NCBI GenBank assembly: GCA_944385905.1
Contig: CALWZA010000031.1
Location: 62,001 to 126,000 of the forward strand
Origin: an uncultured Clostridia bacterium
GTDB lineage: Bacteria; Bacillota; Clostridia; Oscillospirales; Ruminococcaceae
Length of the DNA: 64,000 nt
Direction: 5' to 3'
Below the pieces are notes generated by a model. That model was not told where the DNA came from. It ran no database searches and saw nothing but the letters and a program-made list of their open reading frames with translations. Numbering within the stretch: the first letter of the stretch is position 1; every line of letters starts with the position of its first letter. Shown in pieces: positions 26,105-34,523 of the stretch. A program made the position numbers and the translations under genes.

Positions 26105-27013
26105 ATGCTCAATAATCTTCCGAATCTTGAGCACTGCCGTGTTTTTTATTTTGTCGCAAAGCATTCGAGCATAACTGCAGCCGCTTCGGAGCTTTTTATT
26201 TCTCAGCCGGCTGTAAGTCAGGCGATGCGTCAGCTCGAGTCGGAGCTTGGGTGCAGGCTTTTTTTCAGAACGGCAAAAGGGGTTAAGCTCACTCCAGAGG
26301 GAGAGGTTTTGTATTCAAAGGTCAAGCCTGCGGTTGAGCTTTTGGCTGAGGGAAGAAGAGAAATTGACAGGATGCTCGGAATGGAGAGCGGTGAGGTAAG
26401 GGTCGGAGCTTCTGACATGACTCTGAAGTTTTATCTTTTACCCTACCTTGAAAAGTACCACAAGCTTTTTCCGAAAATAAAAATCATTGTCACGAACGGA
26501 CCGACTCCCGAAACCTTAAAGGCTTTGTTTGACGGTAAAATAGATTTCGGAGTCATAACCTCGCCTTTTTCGGAAGCGGACGGACTTGATTATACCGAAG
26601 TAGGGGAGGTCAGGGATATATTTGTCGCCTCAGACAGATTTGATTTTCTCAAAGGAAAAACCGTTAAGCTCAGCGAGCTTGCGCAGTTTCCGATAATAAG
26701 CCTTGAAGCCAACACCTCAACGAGAAAGGGAGTAGACAAATTTCTTGCCGAAAACGGGGTGAAGCTGTCGCCGGAATTTGAGCTTGCTCAAAGCGATTTA
26801 ATAGTAAATTTCGCGAAAAGGAACCTCGGCATAGGATCGGTTGTGGAGAACTTCGCGCAGGAGGAAATTAAAAAAGGCGGAGTTTTTGAGCTTATGCTTG
26901 ACAAGCCGCTTCCGCCTAGAAAAATATGCGTTGTTACCGCGAAAAAGTCCTATATTTCAGTTGCGGGCAAAAAGCTTTTTGATTTGCTTATGCTTGAAAA
27001 AGACAAACAATAA
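26105..27013 (+). CDS. LysR family transcriptional regulator
   Basis: This 302-residue DNA-binding regulator has a winged helix-turn-helix at residues 5-65 (SITAAASELFISQPAVSQAM) and a periplasmic-binding-protein-like effector domain from about 90 to 295. It resembles the CysL/CbbR branch in layout, but the ligand and targets are not deducible. LysR genes often sit divergently from their target. Here the divergent neighbour is the DUF4830-pseudouridine synthase pair, which does not suggest an obvious metabolic target. AAGGAG precedes the ATG. Confidence 0.9.
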   Translation: MLNNLPNLEHCRVFYFVAKHSSITAAASELFISQPAVSQAMRQLESELGCRLFFRTAKGVKLTPEGEVLYSKVKPAVELLAEGRREIDRMLGMESGEVRVGASDMTLKFYLLPYLEKYHKLFPKIKIIVTNGPTPETLKALFDGKIDFGVITSPFSEADGLDYTEVGEVRDIFVASDRFDFLKGKTVKLSELAQFPIISLEANTSTRKGVDKFLAENGVKLSPEFELAQSDLIVNFAKRNLGIGSVVENFAQEEIKKGGVFELMLDKPLPPRKICVVTAKKSYISVAGKKLFDLLMLEKDKQ

Positions 27014-27057
27014 CAAAAAAATCGCAGAGCTGTGTATCAGCCCTGCGATAATTTTTA
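27014..27057. terminator. Bidirectional terminator between lysR and GH94
   Basis: Arms ATCGCAGAGCTG and CAGCCCTGCGAT (27021-27049) have A-rich sequence before and ATTTTTATAT after, so they can serve both converging genes. Confidence 0.85.
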
Positions 27058-27083
27058 TATTTTTATATCTATATTTAATTTGC

Positions 27084-29480
27084 TTATCCGAGAACAACGG
27101 TAACAGTATTGTTATCCTTGAGCATATCAGCCTTGATAAGAATACCGTCAAGCCTTTCGCCGTTGAGGATTACTTCCTTAACGCCGCTTTCAACATGGTT
27201 CGGGTTTTGAATGTCGATTGAAAGGTGCTTGCCTCTGAAGTTCTTTTCGATTGAGAATCCGTCCCACTCTGAAGGAATTGAAGGATTAACGACAAGTCCG
27301 TCGGGAGTCGGTCTCATTCCGCAGATACCCTCAACGCATCCTACCATAACGGTTGAGCCTGTACCTGTAAGCCAGTGAACGTGAGCTCTGCCCTCGAAAG
27401 GAGAGCGCTTTGACTCAACAAACTGTCCGTGTACATACGGCTCAAGAACACGGATTTCAGCTTTGTCGTTCATTGCGGCAGGAGAGCTTTCCATAAAGTA
27501 TTCAAACGCTCTGTTGCCGTGGCCCATAAGCGACTCGGCAAGGATTATCCAGCCCTGTGTCTGTGAGAAAATACCGCCGTTTTCCTTTGTGTCGGGGTTG
27601 AAAATCATCATGATAGCGCCGTCGAAAGCGTGGTCGGCGTAAGGCGGTTCGAGAAGCTTAACGCCGTATTTTGTGTTGAGGATTCTGTGAACGCTTTCAA
27701 GGGAAATTTCAGCCTGCTCCTTTGAAGCAAAGCCCGAAATAACAGCCCAGCTCTGAGGATTGAGCCACATGCTTGCTTCGGGGTCGTTTTTAGCTCCGAC
27801 GGGAACGCCCTTTTCGGTAATTCCGCGGATAAATCTGTCCTCATCCCAGCAGTCGGAGAGAGACTTTGAAAGCTTAGCCTGAACGTCCTGAAGATACTTG
27901 ACATAGTCGGTGTCGTTCTTTTCAACAGCCATATCCTTCAAAACTGTGAGAGCGTAGTAGAGCTGGAACGCGACGAATGTTGACTCGCCCTTAGCGCCGA
28001 GTCTCAGGCAGTCGTTCCAGTCAGCGTGGAGTCCGGCAGGCATATCGTGAGCTCCGAGTCTGTCCATAGAGAATTTGATTGCTCTCTTGAGGTGGTTGTA
28101 AACCGAATCCTCGCCGCCGTTAGCGTAAGGGATAACCTCGTCAAGGAAAGCCTTGTTTCCGCTTTCGCTGATATACTTGAGAACAGTTGGGAAGAGCCAG
28201 AGAGCGTCGTCGGCACGGTATGAGGGATGTCCTGTAGCCTGAACATAAGACGGCTGGTCGGGAGTGTCCTCGTGGCCTGCGTTGTGGTTGAACTTAACGA
28301 GCGGCAAGCCTCCGCCGTTGTCAACCTGAGCTGAAATCATGAAGCGGATTTTATCAGCCGCAAGCTCGGGGTTGAGGTGGATGATACCTTGAATATCCTG
28401 AACGGTGTCTCTGTATCCGTAGCCGTTTCTGAGACCGCAGTAGATAAGAGAAGCGGCTCTTGACCAGATAAAGGTTATGAAGCACTGATAAGCGTTCCAT
28501 ACGTTGACCATGTTGTTAAATTCCTCGGACGGGGTTTTAACCTTGAAGTTGTCAAGCTGAGAATGCCAGTAGGTTATAAGCTCGTTTACTTCCTCGTCAA
28601 CCTTTCCTGCCTTTTCGTATTCAGCAATGATTTCGGTTGCGACGGAGTTAGGCTTTTGTCCGAGAAGATATGTTACTTCGATTGTTTTGCCCGGCTCGAG
28701 AACAACGTCTGACTGCAAAGCTCCGCAGGCGTTTCCGTTGAAATTCAAAGTGTTGTCGCACTTGCCTCTTTCAACCGCAACAGGGTTTGAATATGTTCTG
28801 TAAGAGCCGATAAAGCTGTCAAGATTTCCGTTATAAGCCGAAACAGGGAGCCCCGCCACTCCGAAAAATCTTTCCTTCCAGTTTTCGCCCTTTTCGTTCT
28901 TTCCTGCGTTTTCGTTTATGTGCTGAACGATTTTGTTGCCCTCAAAAGATGTTCTTGTGATAAAGAGGGTGTACTGAAGGTTTACCTGGTCCTGCTCATA
29001 GTTGTTGTCGTTAGTAAACTCGATGAAGCCGAAAAGAGAGAGGTTTCTGGGCTTGTCTGAGTTGTTTGTGATCTTAGCTCTCCAAACCTCGTGGGTTTTG
29101 TTAAGCGGAACATAGTATGTAACCTCGGACTTGATATCAGCGTATTCAGCGGAGATTACTGTGTAAGCGGTTCCGTGGCGGCATTCGCTCTTATACTTGT
29201 CCAAGGGCTTTCCGACAGGCTGCCATGAAGCAGACCAGTAGTCGGCGGTGTCGTTATCCCTGATATAGATATATCTTCCGGGAAGAGCCATGTTGGAATT
29301 GAAGCGGTAGCGTGCGATTCTTCCGTTTGCGCCGCTCTTAACGAAGCTGTAACCGCCTGCGTTGTTTGAAATGATAGCGCCGTATTCGGGGGAACCGAGG
29401 TAGTTGCACCATGGAGCCGGGGTGTCCGGTTTGGTGATGACATATTCTTTGTTTTCAAGGTCAAAATAGCCGTATTGCAT
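27084..29480 (-). CDS. Cellobiose phosphorylase (GH94)
   Basis: This cytoplasmic enzyme splits cellobiose with phosphate into glucose-1-phosphate and glucose, saving ATP. The 798-residue length matches cellobiose phosphorylase and is shorter than most cellodextrin phosphorylases. The N-terminal beta-sandwich begins with YGYFDLENKEYVI and PWCNYLGSPEYGAIISN. The (alpha/alpha)6 barrel carries GYGYRDTVQD and the general-acid region HADWNDCLRLGAKGES. The C-terminal part has PYVHGQFV and GTGSTVM. AAAGGAG precedes the ATG. Phosphoglucomutase is encoded immediately upstream on the same strand and would use the product. Exact substrate length should be tested. Confidence 0.93.
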   Translation of the reverse strand: MQYGYFDLENKEYVITKPDTPAPWCNYLGSPEYGAIISNNAGGYSFVKSGANGRIARYRFNSNMALPGRYIYIRDNDTADYWSASWQPVGKPLDKYKSECRHGTAYTVISAEYADIKSEVTYYVPLNKTHEVWRAKITNNSDKPRNLSLFGFIEFTNDNNYEQDQVNLQYTLFITRTSFEGNKIVQHINENAGKNEKGENWKERFFGVAGLPVSAYNGNLDSFIGSYRTYSNPVAVERGKCDNTLNFNGNACGALQSDVVLEPGKTIEVTYLLGQKPNSVATEIIAEYEKAGKVDEEVNELITYWHSQLDNFKVKTPSEEFNNMVNVWNAYQCFITFIWSRAASLIYCGLRNGYGYRDTVQDIQGIIHLNPELAADKIRFMISAQVDNGGGLPLVKFNHNAGHEDTPDQPSYVQATGHPSYRADDALWLFPTVLKYISESGNKAFLDEVIPYANGGEDSVYNHLKRAIKFSMDRLGAHDMPAGLHADWNDCLRLGAKGESTFVAFQLYYALTVLKDMAVEKNDTDYVKYLQDVQAKLSKSLSDCWDEDRFIRGITEKGVPVGAKNDPEASMWLNPQSWAVISGFASKEQAEISLESVHRILNTKYGVKLLEPPYADHAFDGAIMMIFNPDTKENGGIFSQTQGWIILAESLMGHGNRAFEYFMESSPAAMNDKAEIRVLEPYVHGQFVESKRSPFEGRAHVHWLTGTGSTVMVGCVEGICGMRPTPDGLVVNPSIPSEWDGFSIEKNFRGKHLSIDIQNPNHVESGVKEVILNGERLDGILIKADMLKDNNTVTVVLG

Positions 29481-29539
29481 ATTTTACGCTCCTTTACAAT
29501 TTGTGTAACTGCCATTGGTTCACAACGGCTGTTAAAAGT

Positions 29540-29568
29540 ATAATAACATTTTACAATAACATTTTCAA
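29540..29568 (-). promoter_or_regulatory. Promoter for the GH94 gene
   Basis: On the minus strand TTGAAA (29563-29568), 17 bp, TATTAT (29540-29545). AACATTTT occurs twice within and beside the spacer and could be a regulator site. Confidence 0.55.
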
Positions 29569-29620
29569 GGGTTATTTATATTGAATTTTTATAATTTTCC
29601 GATTCATTTTAAAACAGGTA

Positions 29621-29659
29621 TAAAAACGGCTTAAAGGACCTGCTGAGTCTTTTAAGCCG
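29621..29659 (-). terminator. Terminator of the phosphoglucomutase gene
   Basis: Arms CGGCTTAAAGGAC and GTCTTTTAAGCCG pair. On the minus strand the stem is followed by TTTTTA. It lies between the mutase gene and the GH94 promoter. Confidence 0.8.
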
Positions 29660-29687
29660 CATTGTTTTAAATATGTAAAATTCGGTA

Positions 29688-31406
29688 TCAGAAGCCGAGA
29701 TAAGCCTTGAAATCGTCGGAAACGGTTTTGTTAAGAGCCGCCGATTCTTCATGAGAAGAGGCTATTGTTGTGTAGTATGCTTTGATTTTAGGCTCTGTTC
29801 CGGAAGGACGGATTATAACCGAAGCGCCGCTTTCAAGCTTAAATACCAAAACGTCGGATTTAGGAAGAGTCAGAACGGTTTTTGCGCCTGTCTGCGTGTC
29901 TGTTTCCTCGCTTGAAGCGTAGTCGGCAATGGCTTTGACCTTAAGTCCGCCGATAGCTTTCGGTGGATTGGTTCTGAGCATTTTCATAAGCTCAGCCATT
30001 TTAGCCATTCCGGTCGCGCCCTCGCAGGTGAAGCTTGAAAGGGTGTGAACATAGTTGCCGTACTTTGCATACATATTTTCTCTCGCCTGAAGCAGGGAGA
30101 TACCCTTTGTGCGGTAAAACGCCGCCATTTCGCATATAAGCATTGAGGCTACAACAGCGTCCTTGTCTCTGACATATGAGCCGGCAAGATAGCCGTAGCT
30201 TTCCTCAAATCCGAAAATAAATCTGTCATCCTCTCCGGCAGCCTCCAAAAGTCCTATCTGCTCGCCGATAAATTTAAATCCGGTGAGAACTTCTCTGAGC
30301 TCAACGCCGTATTTCTCAGCGATAGCTTTCGCGATGTCGGTTGAAACGATGGTCTTGACAGCGACAGGGTTTTTAGGCATTGTGCCAAGCGCTGTTCTTT
30401 CCTCGCAGATATATTCTAAAAGCAAGGCGCCGACTTCGTTTCCCGAGAACAAAACGTAGTCGCCCTTTCCGTCCGGTACAGCTATGCCGACACGGTCGCA
30501 GTCGGGGTCTGTCGCGAGAAGAAGGTCGGGCTTAACGGTTTTACAGAGCTTGAGTCCGCATGCGAGAGCCTCCTTGATTTCGGGGTTCGGGAAAGGACAG
30601 GTGGGGAAGTTTCCGTCGGGGTTTTCCTGCTCGGAAACGACAGTGACGTCGCTTATTCCGATTTTTTTAAGAATAGCTCTTACAGGCTTGTTTCCTGTTC
30701 CGTTGAGAGGTGTGTAAACAACCTTGAGTCCGCTTGACGCAACCATATCGGTATGTATTCCCTGACGGGAAACCATTTCAAGATAATCGTCGAAAACTTT
30801 CTTTGAGATAAGCTCAATGTCGCCGGATTTGATTCCGTCGTCAAAGCTAATGGTCTTTGCGCCGCCGAACATTTCGACCTTATCAATTTCGGCAAGAACT
30901 TTGTTTGCCGCATCGATTGTCATCTGACAGCCGTCCGAGCCGTAAACCTTATAGCCGTTGTATTTGGCAGGGTTGTGAGATGCTGTTATTACTATTCCCG
31001 CCGAGCATTTAAGCTCTCTTACAGCCCATGAAAGCATAGGTGTGGGCATAAGCTCGGGATAAATATAAACCTTTATTCCGTTAGCGGCAAGAACACGGGC
31101 GGCTTCCCTTGCAAAAACGTCTGATTTAATTCTCGAGTCGTAAGCGATAGCGACAGAGGGCTTTTCAAACGCGCTGTTTACGTAGTTGGCAAGTCCCTGG
31201 GTAGCGCGTCTTATTGTGTATATGTTAAGTCTGTAACAGCCCGCGCCGATAACTCCTCTCATTCCGCCCGTTCCGAATTCAAGGTTTCTGTAAAAGCGGT
31301 CGGTGATGGCGTCGTCATCACCTTCGATAGCTTTGAGCTCAGCGATAAGGTCAGGGTCTTCGGAAGCGTTTTCGCACCAAATCTTGTAGTTTTCCATTTT
31401 GTCCAT
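29688..31406 (-). CDS. Phosphoglucomutase/phosphomannomutase (alpha-D-phosphohexomutase)
   Basis: The enzyme interconverts glucose-1-phosphate and glucose-6-phosphate (possibly also mannose phosphates). The 572-residue PgcA-like form shows the phosphoserine loop TASHNPAKYNGYK, the Mg site DPDCDRVGIAV, the sugar-specificity loop GFEESYGYLAG and a C-terminal phosphate-binding segment RPSGTEPK. GFEESYGYL is usual for glucose-type mutases. The ATG at 31406 is used because AAAGGAAGG lies 6 bases upstream. It probably feeds glucose-1-phosphate from the downstream GH94 enzyme into glycolysis. Confidence 0.94.
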   Translation of the reverse strand: MDKMENYKIWCENASEDPDLIAELKAIEGDDDAITDRFYRNLEFGTGGMRGVIGAGCYRLNIYTIRRATQGLANYVNSAFEKPSVAIAYDSRIKSDVFAREAARVLAANGIKVYIYPELMPTPMLSWAVRELKCSAGIVITASHNPAKYNGYKVYGSDGCQMTIDAANKVLAEIDKVEMFGGAKTISFDDGIKSGDIELISKKVFDDYLEMVSRQGIHTDMVASSGLKVVYTPLNGTGNKPVRAILKKIGISDVTVVSEQENPDGNFPTCPFPNPEIKEALACGLKLCKTVKPDLLLATDPDCDRVGIAVPDGKGDYVLFSGNEVGALLLEYICEERTALGTMPKNPVAVKTIVSTDIAKAIAEKYGVELREVLTGFKFIGEQIGLLEAAGEDDRFIFGFEESYGYLAGSYVRDKDAVVASMLICEMAAFYRTKGISLLQARENMYAKYGNYVHTLSSFTCEGATGMAKMAELMKMLRTNPPKAIGGLKVKAIADYASSEETDTQTGAKTVLTLPKSDVLVFKLESGASVIIRPSGTEPKIKAYYTTIASSHEESAALNKTVSDDFKAYLGF

Positions 31407-31484
31407 AAAAGTCCTTCCTTTCGAGCAAGTGCGCGGTTTCTGCACACAACGGTAAAAGCAATAAAAAAATACTGTTTAAACTTA

Positions 31485-31513
31485 AGTATAACATATTGCC
31501 GCTTTTTTTTAAA
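31485..31513 (-). promoter_or_regulatory. Likely promoter for the phosphoglucomutase gene
   Basis: On the minus strand TTTAAA (31508-31513), 17 bp, TATACT (31485-31490). The -35 is weak. The remaining bases between the divergent genes (31514-31644) are AT-rich with no other clear signal. Confidence 0.45.
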
Positions 31514-31644
31514 CGTACATTTAAAACAAATTTTAATTAAACTTTAGAGGCTTTTATAGATTTTTTAACGGCAAAAAAGGAACATCGCTAAAATAGAGGT
31601 TGAAAGAAGGTGCAATATGTGGTAATATATTCTCAGTTATTTAT

Positions 31645-33192
31645 ATGTATACGGGGGCGGGGAAGATTTTTGTAAAAATAAACAGTCTGGGACTTATGGG
31701 ACTCAACGCTTTTTCGGTTGACGTTGAGCTTGAGATTAGCAAAGGACTTGAAAAATTTGAGATTGTCGGTCTTGCCGACACAGCCGTCAAGGAAAGCAGG
31801 GAAAGAATTCACGCGGCTTTTCGTTCAACGGGAATACGTTTTCCGGCGGCAAACGTGGTAGTGAATCTCGCTCCGGCTGACGTAAAAAAAGCGGGTTCAA
31901 TACACGATTTAGCTATAACCGCGGCGGTTTTGTGTGCGGTAAATGTTATTGAGCCAAGTCAAACCGAGCAAGCCGCTTTTATCGGGGAGGTCTCGCTCGG
32001 AGGGGATATACGTTCGGTAAACGGTGTTTTGCCGATGACGATACTTGCCCATAAAAAAGGGCTTAAAGAAATATATGTTCCGAAAGACAATGCTTATGAG
32101 GCGTCTGTTGTCGAGGGGATAACCGTTTACGGAGTTTCCAGCCTTTCGGAGCTTATTGATCACTTTCGGAGCGGCAGAAAAATCGCCCCGATGGGCAGGT
32201 ATGTGCCTTTAAAAAGCAAAAGAGACGGAGAACTTGACTTTGCCGACGTCAAGGGACAGCATGCGGCTAAAAAAGCTCTTGAAATTGCGGCGGCAGGCGG
32301 TCATAACGCTCTTATGATAGGCGCACCGGGTTCGGGAAAAAGCATGCTTGCCAAGCGAATGCCGTCGATTCTTCCCGAAATGACTTTTGAGGAGTCGATT
32401 GAAACCACCAATATTTACTCAATATCTGGTATGTGCGACAAGGAGCATCCGCTTGTAACCTCACGTCCTTTCCGAGCGCCTCATCACACCGTTTCGGCGG
32501 CAGGACTTTCGGGCGGCGGAGGAATACCCAAGCCCGGCGAAATATCGCTTGCGCACAACGGACTGCTGTTTCTTGACGAGCTACCCGAATTTTCGAGAAC
32601 AACGCTCGAGATACTCAGACAGCCTCTTGAAGACCAAAAGGTGACAATATCAAGAGCGTCCGCAACGGTTACATATCCCTGCTCGTTTATGCTCATAGCG
32701 GCGATGAACCCTTGTCCGTGCGGATATTACGGGCACCCTTCACGAAAATGCATTTGCTCTTCAAAGCAGATTCAAAGCTATCTGTCAAAAATATCGGGAC
32801 CGATGCTCGACAGGTTTGACCTGCATATTGAGGTAGCGCCTGTTGAGTATGAGAACATATCCTCAAAGCAAAAGGAAGAGCCGTCGGAGGCTATCAGGGA
32901 AAGAGTTCAGGCGGCGAGGGAGATTCAAAACCGCAGATTTAAGGGAACATCTGTTACCTGCAACGCGCGGATAACCTCGGATATACTTCATGAGGTCTGC
33001 CCTGTTGCGGATGACGCAAACGAAATGCTCAAAACTGTTTTTGACAAGCTCGGACTTTCCGCAAGAGCGTATGACAGGATTTTAAAAGTCGCGAGGACAA
33101 TCGCAGATATGGACGGCTCCGAGATGATTTTAAAAAGGCATATTTCTCAGGCGGTTTCATACCGAACCTTAGACAGAAAGTACTGGGCATAG
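31645..33192 (+). CDS. YifB/ComM family Mg-chelatase-like AAA ATPase
   Basis: ComM-type proteins are hexameric helicases that help branch migration during natural transformation. YifB homologues occur widely, also in non-competent bacteria. Order: N-terminal ChlI domain (KINSLGLMGLNAFSVDVE, FEIVGLADTAVKESRERI), AAA core with Walker A GAPGSGKSM and Walker B LLFLDELPEF, MNPCPCGYYG, and a C-terminal domain ending in SYRTLDRKYW. The start is uncertain: ATG 31645 gives 515 residues but has no ribosome binding site, while TTG 31600 abuts AGAGG. Family members normally begin close to the KINSLGL segment. Confidence 0.9.
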   Translation: MYTGAGKIFVKINSLGLMGLNAFSVDVELEISKGLEKFEIVGLADTAVKESRERIHAAFRSTGIRFPAANVVVNLAPADVKKAGSIHDLAITAAVLCAVNVIEPSQTEQAAFIGEVSLGGDIRSVNGVLPMTILAHKKGLKEIYVPKDNAYEASVVEGITVYGVSSLSELIDHFRSGRKIAPMGRYVPLKSKRDGELDFADVKGQHAAKKALEIAAAGGHNALMIGAPGSGKSMLAKRMPSILPEMTFEESIETTNIYSISGMCDKEHPLVTSRPFRAPHHTVSAAGLSGGGGIPKPGEISLAHNGLLFLDELPEFSRTTLEILRQPLEDQKVTISRASATVTYPCSFMLIAAMNPCPCGYYGHPSRKCICSSKQIQSYLSKISGPMLDRFDLHIEVAPVEYENISSKQKEEPSEAIRERVQAAREIQNRRFKGTSVTCNARITSDILHEVCPVADDANEMLKTVFDKLGLSARAYDRILKVARTIADMDGSEMILKRHISQAVSYRTLDRKYWA

Positions 33193-33291
33193 CCTAAAAA
33201 ACCCGAAGCAGAAACAGAATATTTTTCGCGGAAGCGGATTTTAAAACTTATATCATTATGCAAAATTATGCAAATTTCGCGGAGGTAAAAA

Positions 33292-34170
33292 ATGTTTGAA
33301 TTAATTTCGGTGACTGACCGCACCTTTTATATACAAAGCCCGGCAAAAATAGGACTTGTCAGGCTGAATGACAAAGACGTATGCTTAATTGACAGCGGCA
33401 ACGACAAAGACGCCGGACGCAAAATCCGTCAAATATTAGACGCAAACAAGTGGAATCTGACCGCAATTTACAATACTCATTCAAACGCTGACCATATCGG
33501 CGGAAATAAATATCTGCAAGGGCAGACAAACTGCAAAATATACGCTCCGGGTATAGAGCGCGATTTCACAAATCACCCCGTTTTGGAGCCGTCGTTTCTG
33601 TACGGAGGCTATCCCTGCGAAGAGCTTAGGCATAAGTTTCTTTTGGCTCAGGAAAGCAATGCGGAACCGCTTACAAATCATGTTTTGCCCGAAGGCTTTG
33701 AAATTATTGATTTGCCCGGTCATTTCTTTGACATGGCAGGCTTCAGGACGCCCGATGACGTTGTATTTCTTGCTGATTGCCTGTCAAGCAGGGAGACTTT
33801 AGAAAAATATCAGATAGGTTTTATTTATGACGTCGCGGCTTATTTAAACACTCTTGAAAAGGTTAAAACGCTCCGGGCAAAAATGTTTATCCCGTCTCAT
33901 GCTGATGCGACAAAGGATATTTCCGATTTGGCGCAATTTAACATTAATAAGGTGTATGAGATTGCCGGGAAAATTTTAGAGCTGTGTGCCGAGCCGATTT
34001 GCTTTGAGCGGATTTTGCAAAAGCTGTTTTCCGATTATGGGCTCATGATGAACTTTCAGCAGTATGTGCTTGTTGGAAGCACGGTCCGCTCTTATCTTTC
34101 ATGGCTTAAGGATACGGATAAATTAACGGCGAGCTTTGAAAATAACATGCTGGTTTGGAAAAGAATTTAG
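33292..34170 (+). CDS. Metallo-beta-lactamase-fold hydrolase
   Basis: This 292-residue MBL-fold protein has THSNADHIGG as its metal motif (the usual HxHxDH with Asn in place of the second His), a further ligand in DLPGHFFDM, FLADCLSS and PSHAD. A C-terminal helical part (about 215-290) resembles the winged-helix extension of some cytoplasmic MBL hydrolases. The substrate is unknown. GCGGAGG precedes the ATG. The preceding 99 bases contain ATTATGCAAA twice in tandem. It stands directly upstream of rpoB, but a separate promoter separates them. Confidence 0.8.
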   Translation: MFELISVTDRTFYIQSPAKIGLVRLNDKDVCLIDSGNDKDAGRKIRQILDANKWNLTAIYNTHSNADHIGGNKYLQGQTNCKIYAPGIERDFTNHPVLEPSFLYGGYPCEELRHKFLLAQESNAEPLTNHVLPEGFEIIDLPGHFFDMAGFRTPDDVVFLADCLSSRETLEKYQIGFIYDVAAYLNTLEKVKTLRAKMFIPSHADATKDISDLAQFNINKVYEIAGKILELCAEPICFERILQKLFSDYGLMMNFQQYVLVGSTVRSYLSWLKDTDKLTASFENNMLVWKRI

Positions 34171-34246
34171 TGAAAAGTATATGTTCAGCCGAAGTGACTT
34201 TTCAGGCACAGCTTAAATAATGCCTTTTAATTTAATAGTTTGTGCA

Positions 34247-34293
34247 GAATACACAACAGCCATGCCCGACGGAGAGCCGGACATGGCTGTGTG
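34247..34293 (+). terminator. Hairpin after the MBL hydrolase gene, weak terminator
   Basis: AGCCATG and CATGGCT, with further pairs on both sides (CCG/CGG inside, ACAC/GTGT outside), make a strong stem. The following sequence is only CTAAATTTTG, so termination may be partial. Confidence 0.45.
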
Positions 34294-34313
34294 TCTAAAT
34301 TTTGTAAAACTAC

Positions 34314-34342
34314 TTGACTTACACTTGAAAATAATATAGAAT
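34314..34342 (+). promoter_or_regulatory. Sigma-A promoter for rpoBC
   Basis: TTGACT (34314-34319), 17 bp, TAGAAT (34337-34342). A leader of about 175 nt follows. The rplJ-rplL genes that usually precede rpoB are not here. Confidence 0.7.
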
Positions 34343-34459
34343 AATATAATGTACCATAATGGCATTTTAGACCTTTTTTCTGATAATATTAAAGCACAAA
34401 AGACTGCGAAAAGTCAAGAGGAAATTAAAATTATTTGTATAAAGGGTTGAAAATGCCGT

Positions 34460-34493
34460 AGTTTTTCTGAGCTTTCGTGCTGGAAGAAAAACT
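34460..34493 (+). promoter_or_regulatory. Leader hairpin upstream of rpoB
   Basis: AGTTTTTCT (34460-34468) pairs perfectly with AGAAAAACT (34485-34493), shortly before the ribosome binding site AAGGAG. It could stabilise the message or control rpoB translation. No T run follows. Confidence 0.45.
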
Positions 34494-34523
34494 CGTTTAA
34501 AATAATTAAGGAGTGATAAGCCT

